Positions 42,164-49,874 of a stretch of DNA of 64,000 nt are shown here, piece after piece. The position numbers and the translations under genes are program-made. Source of the DNA: DASQGA01 sp963722715 (lineage in GTDB: Bacteria; Actinomycetota; Thermoleophilia; Gaiellales; Gaiellaceae); NCBI GenBank assembly GCA_963722715.1, contig CAVROA010000023.1, positions 245,045 to 309,044 of the forward strand. The letters run 5' to 3'. The notes beneath the pieces were generated by a model that saw only the letters and a list, made by a program, of their open reading frames with translations, was not told where the DNA came from and searched no databases. Position 1 is the stretch's first letter, and each line of letters opens with the position of its first letter.

Positions 42164-43495
42164 ATGGCAGGAGCCTTCGAGATCGCATTCGCGGCGGGGC
42201 TCGCCCTCGTCGGAGTCTCCTTCGCCGCGGTCGTTCTCGACCGCGCCTCGGAGAAGTTTCTGATCGCGGCGACAGTGCTCCTCGCGCTCGGATCCCTCGC
42301 CGCCTGGATCGCCCTGGGGATCAATTTCTCCAAAGACTTCGTCGAGACTCCTCCCCTGCTCCTCGCCGCAGGAGGCCTGCTCGCCGCTGCGGTCGCGGAA
42401 GCCGGGCTCTTGCTGTTCGCCCGCGCCCTCCGGCGCTTGCAGGATCTCGACCGGACGAGCGAGGTCGGCCAGCAGCGCCTGCGGGCGTTCCTGGAGGAGG
42501 AAGCCGGGAGGCGAGCAGGGGAGCAGGATCTGGTGCTCGCCCGCGAACGCTCGACCGCCAGCCAGCTCCTCGGCGAGCAGGAACGCAAGCTCGCCCAGGA
42601 GCGCCGCGACCTGGTCGTACGGCAAGCCGAGCAGGCGCGCGTCGAGCTGACGCAAGCAGTCGCCCAGGTGCAGGAGCGCCTGGAACGGAGGCTCGCCGCC
42701 TGGGCGGCCGACCTCGACCGTGGGCAGCGGGCGCTCGAGACCCGCTTGACGGAGCTCGGCCAGCGCCAGGCCGAGGCCGCCGCCTCGCACGAGGCCCGCC
42801 TCAGCTCCGATGCCGAGCAGCTGGGCGCAGCAGCCGACGAGCAGCGAGCACTCCTCTCCCGCCTTCGCGAGGAGCTGAAGCAGGGCGCCAAGGAAGTGCT
42901 CGACGAAGGACGCGAGGAGCTCGAGGAGCACTCGGCCGAACGCAGGCGGGCGCTCCAGGAGTTGGCGCAGCAGGTCCGTGACCGCGAGCGCGAGCTTCGC
43001 GAGCTCGTAGACCGGGAAGTCGCAGAGGCGCAGACGAGGCTCAAGAACGACTACGCCGACGCCACCCGGCGCCAGCTCGAAAACCTCGAGCGTTCGCTCG
43101 AGCGGTCGGCGAGCAGGCTCGCCGAGGATGCCGAGAGGCGCTTCGACGTCCAGATCAAGCAGTCCAGGGAGAAGTCGGCCGAACGTCTCTCGCACGAGCT
43201 CGATCGCGCCATCGAGAAGTTCACTCGCCAGGCCGAGAAGGAGATCGCCGACCGGATCGCACTTGCGGCACAGTCGACCGCCGAGCGGCTCCAAAAACGC
43301 ACCGAGGACACCGCCCGAGCAGCTGAGTCGCAGTACGAAGTGGCTGCCGACCGCCTTCGACTCATCACGGACCGCCTCGACGAGGCCCTCGCAGATGCGG
43401 AGCATCGCATCCACGAGTTCGAGACGAAGATCGAGTCCGAGGTGAGCACGAAGCTCGAAGAGCTCGCGCGGGCGATCCGGGCAACACAGAATTAG
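42164..43495 (+). CDS. Membrane-anchored coiled-coil protein
   Basis: A 443-aa protein. Residues 1-90 hold three membrane helices (AFEIAFAAGLALVGVSFAAVV, LIAATVLLALGSLAAWIAL, LLLAAGGLLAAAVAEAGLLLFA). Residues about 95-440 are a near-continuous Glu/Arg/Ala/Gln-rich coiled coil with heptad patterning. There is no recognised enzymatic domain. The protein resembles bacterial structural or apolipoprotein-like rods, and may shape or organise the cell envelope. The strand-biased composition makes the opposite strand look falsely coding. Confidence 0.82.
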   Translation: MAGAFEIAFAAGLALVGVSFAAVVLDRASEKFLIAATVLLALGSLAAWIALGINFSKDFVETPPLLLAAGGLLAAAVAEAGLLLFARALRRLQDLDRTSEVGQQRLRAFLEEEAGRRAGEQDLVLARERSTASQLLGEQERKLAQERRDLVVRQAEQARVELTQAVAQVQERLERRLAAWAADLDRGQRALETRLTELGQRQAEAAASHEARLSSDAEQLGAAADEQRALLSRLREELKQGAKEVLDEGREELEEHSAERRRALQELAQQVRDRERELRELVDREVAEAQTRLKNDYADATRRQLENLERSLERSASRLAEDAERRFDVQIKQSREKSAERLSHELDRAIEKFTRQAEKEIADRIALAAQSTAERLQKRTEDTARAAESQYEVAADRLRLITDRLDEALADAEHRIHEFETKIESEVSTKLEELARAIRATQN

Positions 43496-43503
43496 CAGGG
43501 ATC

Positions 43504-43737
43504 GTGAGCGCGAGACCGAAACAGCGCCTCGTGGACGAGCAGCTGACCATGATCGAGCCGGAAATCGACGAGCGCGCCAAGGTCGAGAGCTGGCGCCTGC
43601 ACGTCCTGATCGAGGCCGGCTATCCCCTGCCATACGCAGAACGCGTCGCGCAGTCGCATGCCGACCTGCACCAAGCCGTGTCACTCATCCGGCACGGTGG
43701 CTGCACGCCCGAGGTCGCGGCCCAGATCCTCCTCTGA
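43504..43737 (+). CDS. Small conserved-type protein upstream of xseA
   Basis: A 77-aa protein with a basic N-terminus and a compact helical body, WRLHVLIEAGYPLPYAERVAQSHADLHQAVSLIRHGGCTPEVAAQILL. The pattern of an AGYPLPxAERIA stretch followed by HxAVxLIRxGC recurs in small actinobacterial proteins of unknown function in my memory. GTG start 8 nt after the coiled-coil gene, so they are cotranscribed. Confidence 0.75.
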   Translation: MSARPKQRLVDEQLTMIEPEIDERAKVESWRLHVLIEAGYPLPYAERVAQSHADLHQAVSLIRHGGCTPEVAAQILL

Positions 43738-43802
43738 GGGGTACACGACAGGCTCGTTAACGCCGTCGCGCGCCGAAGCGGCGGCCGTGTACGGTCAGGC
43801 TC

Positions 43803-44957
43803 GTGAAGCTCGAGCCGCTCGTGTACGGCGACCGCAAGGTCTACACGGTCTCCAACTTCAACCGGGGCGTTTCGATGTGGCTCCGGCGCCTACCGACCCT
43901 CTGGGTCGAGGGCGAGGTGACAGAGCTGCGTCGCCAGGATGGCTGGCAGAGCGTCTTCTTCACGCTCAAGGACCCCTCCGACGGCGCGTGCCTCTCCGTG
44001 ACCATGCCCAGGGCGGGGTTCGACGGCCTCCGTCTCGCCCTCGCAGACGGCGACCGCATCCACGTCTACGGACGGCCCGACTTCTACGCGGCCCGCGGCG
44101 TCTTCCAGCTCCGCGCGCTCTCGATCGAGCCCGTCGGTCTCGGCGACGTCCTGGCGCGGATCGAGAGGCTGAAGCGCACGCTGACCGCAGAAGGCCTTTT
44201 CGATCCGGGGCGGAAGCGCCCGCTGCCGCTCTTCCCCCGGTGGATCGGGCTGCTGACCGGCAGCGACGCCGCAGCAAAGCGCGACTTCGTTACCGCGGTG
44301 ACGGCTCGGTTTCCGGCCGTAAACGTGCTCGTGGCCGAGACCTACGTCCAGGGACCGCAGGCGCCGGCCCGGATCGTGGCGACCCTCGCTGAGCTGGCCG
44401 GGGAGCCGGGCGTCGACGTCATCGTGGTCACTCGTGGCGGCGGGAGCTTCGAGGACCTGCTTCCGTGGAGTGACGAGCGTGTCGTCCGGGCGCTGGCGGG
44501 CTGCCGGGTCCCGGTCGTGAGTGCGGTCGGCCACGAGCAGGACACGCCGCTCTGCGACCTCGCTGCGGATGTGCGCGCTTCCACCCCGACGGCCGCCGCC
44601 AGGCTGGTCGTGCAGGACCGGGGCGAGCTCCGCGGGCAGCTCGACGCCTTCCGGGCGGCACTCGAGCGTGACACCAGGCGTGGCCTCGCCCGCTCCCGCG
44701 AGCGCGTGGACGCCGATGCGGCCCGGCTCGCACGTGCGCCGGTTCTCTTCCTCGAGCGCAAGCGGAGCGCTCTCGACGCGGTTGCGGGACGTCTGCGCGC
44801 GCTCTCGCCGGACGCCACGCTCGGCCGCGGGTACGCGATCGTGCGAAGCAGCGGCAGCGTCGTTCGGTCCGCATCCACGCTGGAGAGAGGCGAGCTCGTC
44901 GACGTCCGGGTGTCCGAGGGCCGATTCTCGGCCCGGGTCGAAGAGATCGAATCATGA
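43803..44957 (+). CDS. xseA: Exodeoxyribonuclease VII large subunit
   Basis: Single-strand-specific exonuclease subunit, 384 aa. Domains in order are the N-terminal OB fold (LWVEGEVTELRRQDGWQSVFFTLKD), the catalytic core (GLLTGSDAAAKRDFVTAVTARFP, VIVVTRGGGSFEDLLPWSDERVVRAL, VVSAVGHEQDTPLCDLAADVRASTPTAAA), a helical arm, and the C-terminal GRGYAIV motif. GTG start. The xseB partner follows after a GC-rich structured spacer. Confidence 0.96.
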   Translation: MKLEPLVYGDRKVYTVSNFNRGVSMWLRRLPTLWVEGEVTELRRQDGWQSVFFTLKDPSDGACLSVTMPRAGFDGLRLALADGDRIHVYGRPDFYAARGVFQLRALSIEPVGLGDVLARIERLKRTLTAEGLFDPGRKRPLPLFPRWIGLLTGSDAAAKRDFVTAVTARFPAVNVLVAETYVQGPQAPARIVATLAELAGEPGVDVIVVTRGGGSFEDLLPWSDERVVRALAGCRVPVVSAVGHEQDTPLCDLAADVRASTPTAAARLVVQDRGELRGQLDAFRAALERDTRRGLARSRERVDADAARLARAPVLFLERKRSALDAVAGRLRALSPDATLGRGYAIVRSSGSVVRSASTLERGELVDVRVSEGRFSARVEEIES

Positions 44958-45132
44958 GGCGGCCGGAGTCAACCCCGACTCTTCGCGCGTTCCTCGGGCG
45001 CCGCTGGGGGTGCGGGGCCGGAAGGCACAGTATTCGTAATACGGGCCTGGAGAGCCCCGTGCCGCCAGCGGCGTCAGGCGGCGGCGGAGCCGGGCTCCGC
45101 CCGGCGGGAGCCGCCGCCGGCGAGGGGCGCGC
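44958..45132. repeat. GC-rich inverted-repeat spacer between xseA and xseB
   Basis: This 175-bp gap contains a small perfect hairpin GTATT-CGT-AATAC (45030-45042) and, further down, a strong GC-only fold with arms GGCGGCGG and CCGCCGCC around an inner AGCCGGGCT repeat (about 45078-45118). No other gene fits here. It may stabilise the xseA message or be a repetitive extragenic palindrome. Confidence 0.55.
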
Positions 45133-45396
45133 GTGAAGCAAGAGCCATCCTTCGAGGAGGCGAGGCAGGAGCTCGAGCGGATCGTCGCGCAGCTCGAGAG
45201 CGGCCAGGCAAGCCTCGAGGACTCCGTCGCGCTCTGGGAACGCGGCGAGGAGCTCTACCGAGTCTGTGTCGCGAAGCTCGATGCGGCGCAGGGAAAGATC
45301 GAGGAGCTCGGCCGGCGCGCAGGCGAGGTTCGCCCGCCCGGAGAGACGTCAGACGCCGCCGAGCGCCCGAACGGCGCTCCCCCGCCGTCCGGCTGA
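45133..45396 (+). CDS. xseB: Exodeoxyribonuclease VII small subunit
   Basis: An 87-aa partner of XseA. The helical hairpin FEEARQELERIVAQLESGQASLEDSVALWERGEELYRVCVAKLDAAQGKIEEL is the complete family signature, followed by a disordered Pro-rich tail. GTG start. The 3' end overlaps the convergent DNA methyltransferase gene by 48 nt. Confidence 0.96.
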   Translation: MKQEPSFEEARQELERIVAQLESGQASLEDSVALWERGEELYRVCVAKLDAAQGKIEELGRRAGEVRPPGETSDAAERPNGAPPPSG

Positions 45397-46501
45397 GGGT
45401 CGCGCCACCAGAATCTCTTCGAAGTACTCGCCGCTTCGACGTCCTGTTCGACGGTTCACGTGCCGAACGACGCGATCTTCGAGCCGGAGGCCGGCGTCGT
45501 CGAGGATGCCCCCGTAGAGCTCGCGGCGGTCGTTTACGACGATGACGATGCGGCCCCCCGGCCGGAGGGCGTCGGCAGCCCTTTCGAGCACTGCCGACAA
45601 CGCCCTCGCAATACCCGCGTACGCCGCGCCCGATCTCGGCCTCGTCCCTGCGCTCGAGCCCGAGCAGCTCGAAGGCGTACGCATGCTGCTCGTGGTAGTC
45701 GATCAGCCCGGGATAGGGAGGGGACGTGAGCACGAGGTCGACAGGCTCCGGGGGATCGAGCACCCGGGCATCGCCGTGGAGCATCAGCGCCGAGGTCTCA
45801 GCCCGAACCACACCGAAGTCGTGGACGCGCTGGGCAGCGTCGCGGACGTACCGGCGGAGGAACTTCGCCGCCTCACCGACAGGCCGGCACGTTTTCCGGT
45901 GCTTGTGGCAGAAGTACTCGGCCGTGACTGGCTCCCGGGGAAAGTCGAGATCGTCGTGTCGCGTGCGCCGGGCAGAGCGCGCAGCCCGCGAAAGGACGAC
46001 ACTCCAGAGCCCGGGATAGGTCGTACCTGGCACGCGTGCGCGGAAGGCGAGCAGCTCACCAACCGTGCGAGGGGCGAACCACCGGTTCAAGTACGGAGAG
46101 GCCTTCCGCAGCACGGACTCGTCCTCAACCTGCCCAAGGTGAACGACGTCCGCAAGCAGAGCCTCCGGGTCATACACCGCAGTCTTCGCTGCGGAGAGCA
46201 TGCAGTTGAACGCAGACACGTCACAGCCTGCAGCCCTCATGCCGAGCGCGTTGGCTTCGACGAGCGTCGTCCCCGAGCCGGCAAACGGATCCCAGACGAG
46301 GTCGCCGGGTGAGCCATAGCGCCGCAGGAAGACTTCCGCGAGCTGCGGCACGAACTTCCCGAGATACGGATGGAGCCGGTGCACGTGCTTCGTCCGCTCG
46401 CGCTCGGGAAGGTCGGCTTCCGACCACGAGAGCTCGAGATCGATCTCACCGTAGAGAGCGGCCTGGGTGCGCACGGCTACCGAGTTCGCCGTCACCGTCA
46501 C
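45349..46501 (-). CDS. DNA methyltransferase (N4/N6 type), frameshifted
   Basis: About 384 aa. An N-terminal RTKHVHRLHPYLGKFVPQLAEVFL precedes SAM motif I DPFAGSGTTLVEANALGMRAAGCDVSAFN, and the catalytic motif DLVLTSPPYPGLIDYHEQHAY follows. The C-terminal part (AYAGIARALSAVLERAADALRPGG..VIVVNDRRELYGGILDDAG) is in another frame, with a one-base shift near 45625. TSPPY points to N4-cytosine methylation, though amino-MTase class cannot be fixed. No restriction gene is adjacent. Start taken at GTG 46499-46501. Confidence 0.82.
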
Positions 46502-46530
46502 AGGACCTTCGCCCGTTATGATCCTCGGCC

Positions 46531-46941
46531 ATGGCAACGCAGCCCGCCGATGCGCTGAGGAAGGTGCCGCTTCTCGCCGGTCTGAGTGACCGTGAGCTCC
46601 AGCGCCTCGCCGGCCAGCTCCACGAGCGCAAGTTCCCCGCCGGGTCCACTGTCGTCGCCGAGGGCGCCACCGGAACCGGGTTCTTCGTGATCACGGAGGG
46701 CGAAGCCGAGGTCGAGATCGGCGGCCAGGTGCGCGGAAAGCTCGGGCCCGGAGACTTCTTCGGCGAGATGGCGCTGATCGACGAGGGCATTCGCTCCGCG
46801 ACCATCAAGGCCGTCACGGATCTGACCTGCTACGGCATGACGCCGTGGGAGTTCAAGCCGTTCGTCGACGAGCATCCGGAAGTGGCCTGGACGCTGCTGC
46901 AGAACATGACGCGACACCTCCGAGAGGCCCAGTCCGACTGA
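46531..46941 (+). CDS. Stand-alone cyclic-nucleotide-binding domain protein
   Basis: A 136-aa cNMP-binding barrel. The phosphate-binding cassette is LGPGDFFGEMALIDEGIRSATI, with KVPLLAGLSDRELQRLA at the N-terminus. No helix-turn-helix is attached, so it is a sensor module rather than a transcription factor. It is very similar in layout to the protein at 16489-16911, suggesting duplicated sensors. Divergent from the DNA methyltransferase with about 29 bp between starts. Confidence 0.88.
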   Translation: MATQPADALRKVPLLAGLSDRELQRLAGQLHERKFPAGSTVVAEGATGTGFFVITEGEAEVEIGGQVRGKLGPGDFFGEMALIDEGIRSATIKAVTDLTCYGMTPWEFKPFVDEHPEVAWTLLQNMTRHLREAQSD

Positions 46942-47059
46942 GCGAGCCGGGCCCAGGTTGGGTCACGCAGAGAAACGGTTCCAGAAACCTCGATGCCTCT
47001 GGGTATGAGACCGACGCCTCATGGGTAAGGAGGTCGAAGACCCCTATCGAGGAGTAGTA

Positions 47060-47290
47060 ATGGGCATCGGTGTAAGCATTTTCCTTCTCGCAGTCGGCGC
47101 GATTCTTGCCTTTGCAGTAAACGTCGAGGTGAGCGGGATCGATCTCGACACGGTCGGCGTGATTCTCATGATCGTCGGCCTGCTCGGCCTCCTGCTCTCG
47201 CTCGTCTTCTGGTCGAGCTGGGGCGGGATCGGCGGCTATCGCCGCGACACAGTGGTTCGCGATCCGTACGACCGCCCGCCGCCGTACTAA
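47060..47290 (+). CDS. DUF6458-type small membrane protein
   Basis: A 76-aa protein with two membrane helices (IGVSIFLLAVGAILAFAVNV and VGVILMIVGLLGLLLSLVFW) and a Tyr/Arg/Pro-rich cytoplasmic tail. The pattern GIGxSIFLLAVGAILxFAV..VxGIDLxTVGVILMIVG is characteristic of this actinobacterial family of unknown function. ATG 47060 has GGAG 7-8 nt upstream. A GGGTAT at 47001-47006 could be part of a stress promoter, but no matching -35 is seen. Confidence 0.88.
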   Translation: MGIGVSIFLLAVGAILAFAVNVEVSGIDLDTVGVILMIVGLLGLLLSLVFWSSWGGIGGYRRDTVVRDPYDRPPPY

Positions 47291-47315
47291 GCCCGGCGAG
47301 GCAGGAACGACTTCA

Positions 47316-47345
47316 CGAAGGGGCGGCCGGAAGGCCGCCCCTTCG
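47316..47345 (+). terminator. Perfect 13-bp hairpin after the DUF6458 gene
   Basis: CGAAGGGGCGGCC / GGCCGCCCCTTCG around a GGAA tetraloop, beginning about 25 nt after the stop at 47290. Strong GC stem without a U-tract; probably a termination or mRNA-end-protecting structure for the upstream gene. Confidence 0.8.
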
Positions 47346-47376
47346 CGTGCGTCCGCAAAAGCCCGTTAAAGCAAGA

Positions 47377-47399
47377 AGCGACGGGCCTCGCCCGTCGCT
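47377..47399 (-). terminator. Second hairpin between the two small membrane-protein genes
   Basis: AGCGACGGGC / GCCCGTCGCT-type stem of 9-10 bp with a short loop. On the minus strand it is followed by TTCTTGCTTT, a U-rich stretch, so it can end transcription of the convergent 22-codon gene. Confidence 0.7.
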
Positions 47400-47412
47400 G
47401 TTGGAGATGTTC

Positions 47413-47448
47413 CCAGCCGCGCGCCTGTCGGCGCGCGGCTGGTTTATT
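47413..47448 (+). terminator. Third hairpin with U-rich tail
   Basis: A perfect 13-bp stem CCAGCCGCGCGCC / GGCGCGCGGCTGG with a TGTC loop, followed on the plus strand by TTTATT. This is the best intrinsic terminator in the window and ends plus-strand transcription before the convergent small gene. Confidence 0.85.
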
Positions 47449-47456
47449 CGACGGTT

Positions 47457-47525
47457 CTAGAAGACGAACGCGATCAGAAGAACGATCAGGATGATGAGAA
47501 GAATTGTGCCGAGTCCGATGTACAT
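47457..47525 (-). CDS. 22-residue single-helix membrane peptide
   Basis: The reading frame encodes MYIGLGTILLIILIVLLIAFVF, 22 aa, which is almost wholly hydrophobic and fits one membrane helix. Support comes from a strong ribosome site (AAAGGAGG) upstream of the ATG, from a stress-type promoter about 40 nt further up, and from flanking terminators. It is unlikely to be chance because these signals are ordered correctly for one tiny gene. It may be a stress-induced membrane stabiliser or a partner peptide. No function is known. Confidence 0.72.
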   Translation of the reverse strand: MYIGLGTILLIILIVLLIAFVF

Positions 47526-47562
47526 GTGCGGTCGTCCCTCCTTTCCGTTGCCCGGAGGTTGA

Positions 47563-47590
47563 ATACCCGGTCGGGAAGCACTCGTAAACC
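47563..47590 (-). promoter_or_regulatory. General-stress (sigma-B/SigF-type) promoter
   Basis: On the minus strand GGTTTAC is followed after 15 nt by GGGTAT, close to the GTTT...GGGTA consensus of the sigma-B/SigF group. It lies about 38 nt upstream of the 22-codon gene's ATG. The match is at both boxes, so the call is reasonably strong. Confidence 0.65.
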
Positions 47591-47659
47591 TGGCTTGCGC
47601 GTAAAAGTTTTCGTCCCGGGCCAGGAACCTCGGGACAGGCGCATCCCACCCCCGCAGTC

Positions 47660-48685
47660 CTAGGCGATCCGGGCGACGCGCTCGTCGAGATCGACTTCGT
47701 TCATCTCGGGCATGTCCTTGAGCATGGCGAACGAGAATCCCTCGCGGGCGAGGAAGATCAGGCCGAGCCCGACCCCGACGGACGCCTCGATGGCCTGCAA
47801 ACCGATACCGAAGGCAAAACCGTGCGCATAGGCGACCCCGTACGACAAAAGCGGCAGGGCGACGGCGGCCTGGAGCAAGCCAACGTTCCCCGGCCAGAGC
47901 GGAAAGATCGTGGCCAGGTTCATGAGCACCAGCACGAGGGCAGCGGCGCTCATGGGGACGTCGATCCTGAAAGCCTTCAGCGTCGCCCACACGGCAAAGA
48001 GCTGGGCCGTCCAGCCCAGTAGCTGGAGGAGGATCGCGCCGGCGGCGGGGATGGGGCGCTTCAGCACCTCCAGACCGTGTCGGGCGGTCCGAAGCGCCTT
48101 GCGGATCGGACCGACCTCCTCGATCGGCACACGGCTCCGGTAACGGGCGAGAAGAACGCCGGCGATCAGAGCCCCGACGCCGATGCCGAGCACAATCGCC
48201 AGTCCCGGCACGGCCCAGTTCGGGATCCTGGCGGCATAGAGGACGTAGACGACGAGGGCGACTGCGGCAAGGACGTCGAACGTCCGGTGGGCGAACACCG
48301 TCCCGACGATCGTGGCCCAGGTACCCGGACGGCCGGGCATATGGCGGGTCAGGACGACGACACGGGCGATCTCACCGACCCGACCAGGGAGCGCAGCGTT
48401 TCCGAGCAGCCCGATCGAAAAAGCGGCGAACACCGTGCGCCGGCGAGGCTTGGGTGGTGGAACAGCCTGGTCGATCACGACCTTCCAGGCGACCGACCGG
48501 AAGAGCACGGAAGCGAAGTTGATCGCCACTGCCGCCGCGACCCAGCCCCAGGCGACCAGCTCGAACGCATCCTGGACGACGTCCAAGTTCGGACCGCGCC
48601 AGACCACGAGCGCGACGGCGCCGGCCAGAGGCGGAATCACGAGAGCCAAACGTCCGGCTCGGCTCTGCGGGATCCGGACTCTCAC
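47660..48685 (-). CDS. Lysylphosphatidylglycerol synthase TM region / UPF0104 family protein
   Basis: A 341-aa membrane protein with about eight helices and the family features FASVLFRSVAWKVVI, FSIGLLGNAALPGRVGEIARVVVL and VGTVFAHRTFDVLAA, then LVLMNLATIFPLWPGNVGLLQAAV. It lacks the C-terminal lysyltransferase domain of MprF, so a flippase or glycolipid-related role is possible. GTG start overlaps the stop of the GT4 gene (GTGA), and the pair is probably involved in envelope lipid assembly. Confidence 0.9.
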   Translation of the reverse strand: MRVRIPQSRAGRLALVIPPLAGAVALVVWRGPNLDVVQDAFELVAWGWVAAAVAINFASVLFRSVAWKVVIDQAVPPPKPRRRTVFAAFSIGLLGNAALPGRVGEIARVVVLTRHMPGRPGTWATIVGTVFAHRTFDVLAAVALVVYVLYAARIPNWAVPGLAIVLGIGVGALIAGVLLARYRSRVPIEEVGPIRKALRTARHGLEVLKRPIPAAGAILLQLLGWTAQLFAVWATLKAFRIDVPMSAAALVLVLMNLATIFPLWPGNVGLLQAAVALPLLSYGVAYAHGFAFGIGLQAIEASVGVGLGLIFLAREGFSFAMLKDMPEMNEVDLDERVARIA

Positions 48686-49833
48686 GCGGCGGCCACGGCA
48701 GTACGGGAATCGCCCGCCGCCAGGCCTCCGTAGATCTCGGTGAGGCGCCCGCAGATCCGCAGCCAGGAGTAACGCTCCTCTGCGACGCGGCGTCCCGCCT
48801 CGCCCATTGCCGCCCGCCGAGACTCGTCGGCGACGAGTGCGATCAGGGCTTGGGCAAGTGCTTCGTGATCGCCGGGCGGCACGAGGATGCCCGTCTCTGG
48901 GCCGGCGACGTCGCTGTATCCCTCGATGTCCGAGGCAACGACCGGAGCCGAGCTCGCAAACGCTCGCGTGAGCACCATCCCGAAGCTCTCACGACCTGTC
49001 GAGGGTGCGCACAAAGCCTTGGCACGGAGAAGCTCCTGCGTGAGGGCTTCCTCGGAGATGGAGCCGAGCAGGTCGACGTTCTCGTGCGAGAGCCCGAGGC
49101 GGCGCATGAGCCAGCGAACGGAGAGCGGATCCGCGCCGACGACTCGGAGCCTCATACCCGTCGCCGCGGTTACACGGGGCCAGGCGCGAAGGAGAACCGC
49201 AAGGCCTTTCCTGGGCTCGTGTCTTCCGATGAAGACGACGTGGTCGTCCCGTCCCGACGCAGGCGCTGCGGGCGGGATCAGGACGCCGTTCGGCAGGATC
49301 TCGAACGGTCCGCCGATGATGGGCTCGGCACTTGCCCGCGCCCGCTCCGACACGGCGATCCGATAGTCGATGCGATCCGCGAGGAGTCCCCAGGTGTGGC
49401 GCGAGTTCTTGTACCAGGTGAGTTTCTCCCCGGAGGCGTGGGAGGTCGACACCACCGGGCACTCGGCAATCGCCAGCGCAAAGGCGGAGAGGATCGGGGT
49501 GAAAGGCTCGTGGACATGCACGACATCGAACTGCTCGCGCGCGAAGATCCGGCGCATCCGAAGCATCGCCTGAGGGCTGAGCACGAGATTCGGGAGCGAG
49601 CCGTTGGCCGGCACGATCACGGACCGGCCAACAGGGACCACGTAGTCCGGAGGCCGCTCGTGGCGGCCCACGCGAGGATGGAGGAGCTTGGTCAGCCGGC
49701 CCGGAGGATCGTGACCCATGATCACCTGCACGTCGTGGCCGAGGTCGATCAGAGCCCGCGCCTGGTGGTCGGCGTGCTCGGGCACTCCACCCCAGAAAGA
49801 CCACGAGAACGGGACGACGATGCCGATCTTCAT
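48682..49833 (-). CDS. GT4-family glycosyltransferase (PimA-like)
   Basis: A 383-aa GT-B enzyme. The N-terminal SFWGGVPEHADHQARALIDLGHDVQVI is the PimA/WaaG-type loop that holds the donor or lipid acceptor, with HVHEPFTPILS further on. The C-terminal sugar-nucleotide site includes VVFIGRHEPRKGLAVLLRAWP and the EX7E-like APSTGRESFGMVLTRAFASSAPVVASDIEG. Phosphatidylinositol mannosyltransferase activity is a good guess, given the actinobacterial background. ATG start 41 bp from the divergent add gene. Confidence 0.88.
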   Translation of the reverse strand: MKIGIVVPFSWSFWGGVPEHADHQARALIDLGHDVQVIMGHDPPGRLTKLLHPRVGRHERPPDYVVPVGRSVIVPANGSLPNLVLSPQAMLRMRRIFAREQFDVVHVHEPFTPILSAFALAIAECPVVSTSHASGEKLTWYKNSRHTWGLLADRIDYRIAVSERARASAEPIIGGPFEILPNGVLIPPAAPASGRDDHVVFIGRHEPRKGLAVLLRAWPRVTAATGMRLRVVGADPLSVRWLMRRLGLSHENVDLLGSISEEALTQELLRAKALCAPSTGRESFGMVLTRAFASSAPVVASDIEGYSDVAGPETGILVPPGDHEALAQALIALVADESRRAAMGEAGRRVAEERYSWLRICGRLTEIYGGLAAGDSRTAVAAA

Positions 49834-49874
49834 TCGCCGAGACTATCTCCAGAGCGACGCCGTAAACTCGTCCC

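Noticed and set aside
42125..43684. A 519-codon minus-strand Leu-rich frame
   Set aside because: It mirrors the coiled-coil gene: Gln/Glu/Arg/Ala heptads read backwards give Leu/Ser/Arg-rich sequence. The plus-strand protein has sensible membrane helices and coiled coil.
43741..43792. Inverted repeat GTACACG / CGTGTAC before xseA
   Set aside because: Arms are only 7 bp and far apart; a weak structure in the leader is possible but not strong enough to call.
44958..45132. CRISPR array or rRNA-like element
   Set aside because: There are hairpins, but no regularly spaced direct repeats and no conserved spacer units.
46977..47006. Stress-type promoter before the DUF6458 gene
   Set aside because: The GGGTAT -10 is present at 47001 but no GTTT lies at a proper distance, so I left it unannotated.
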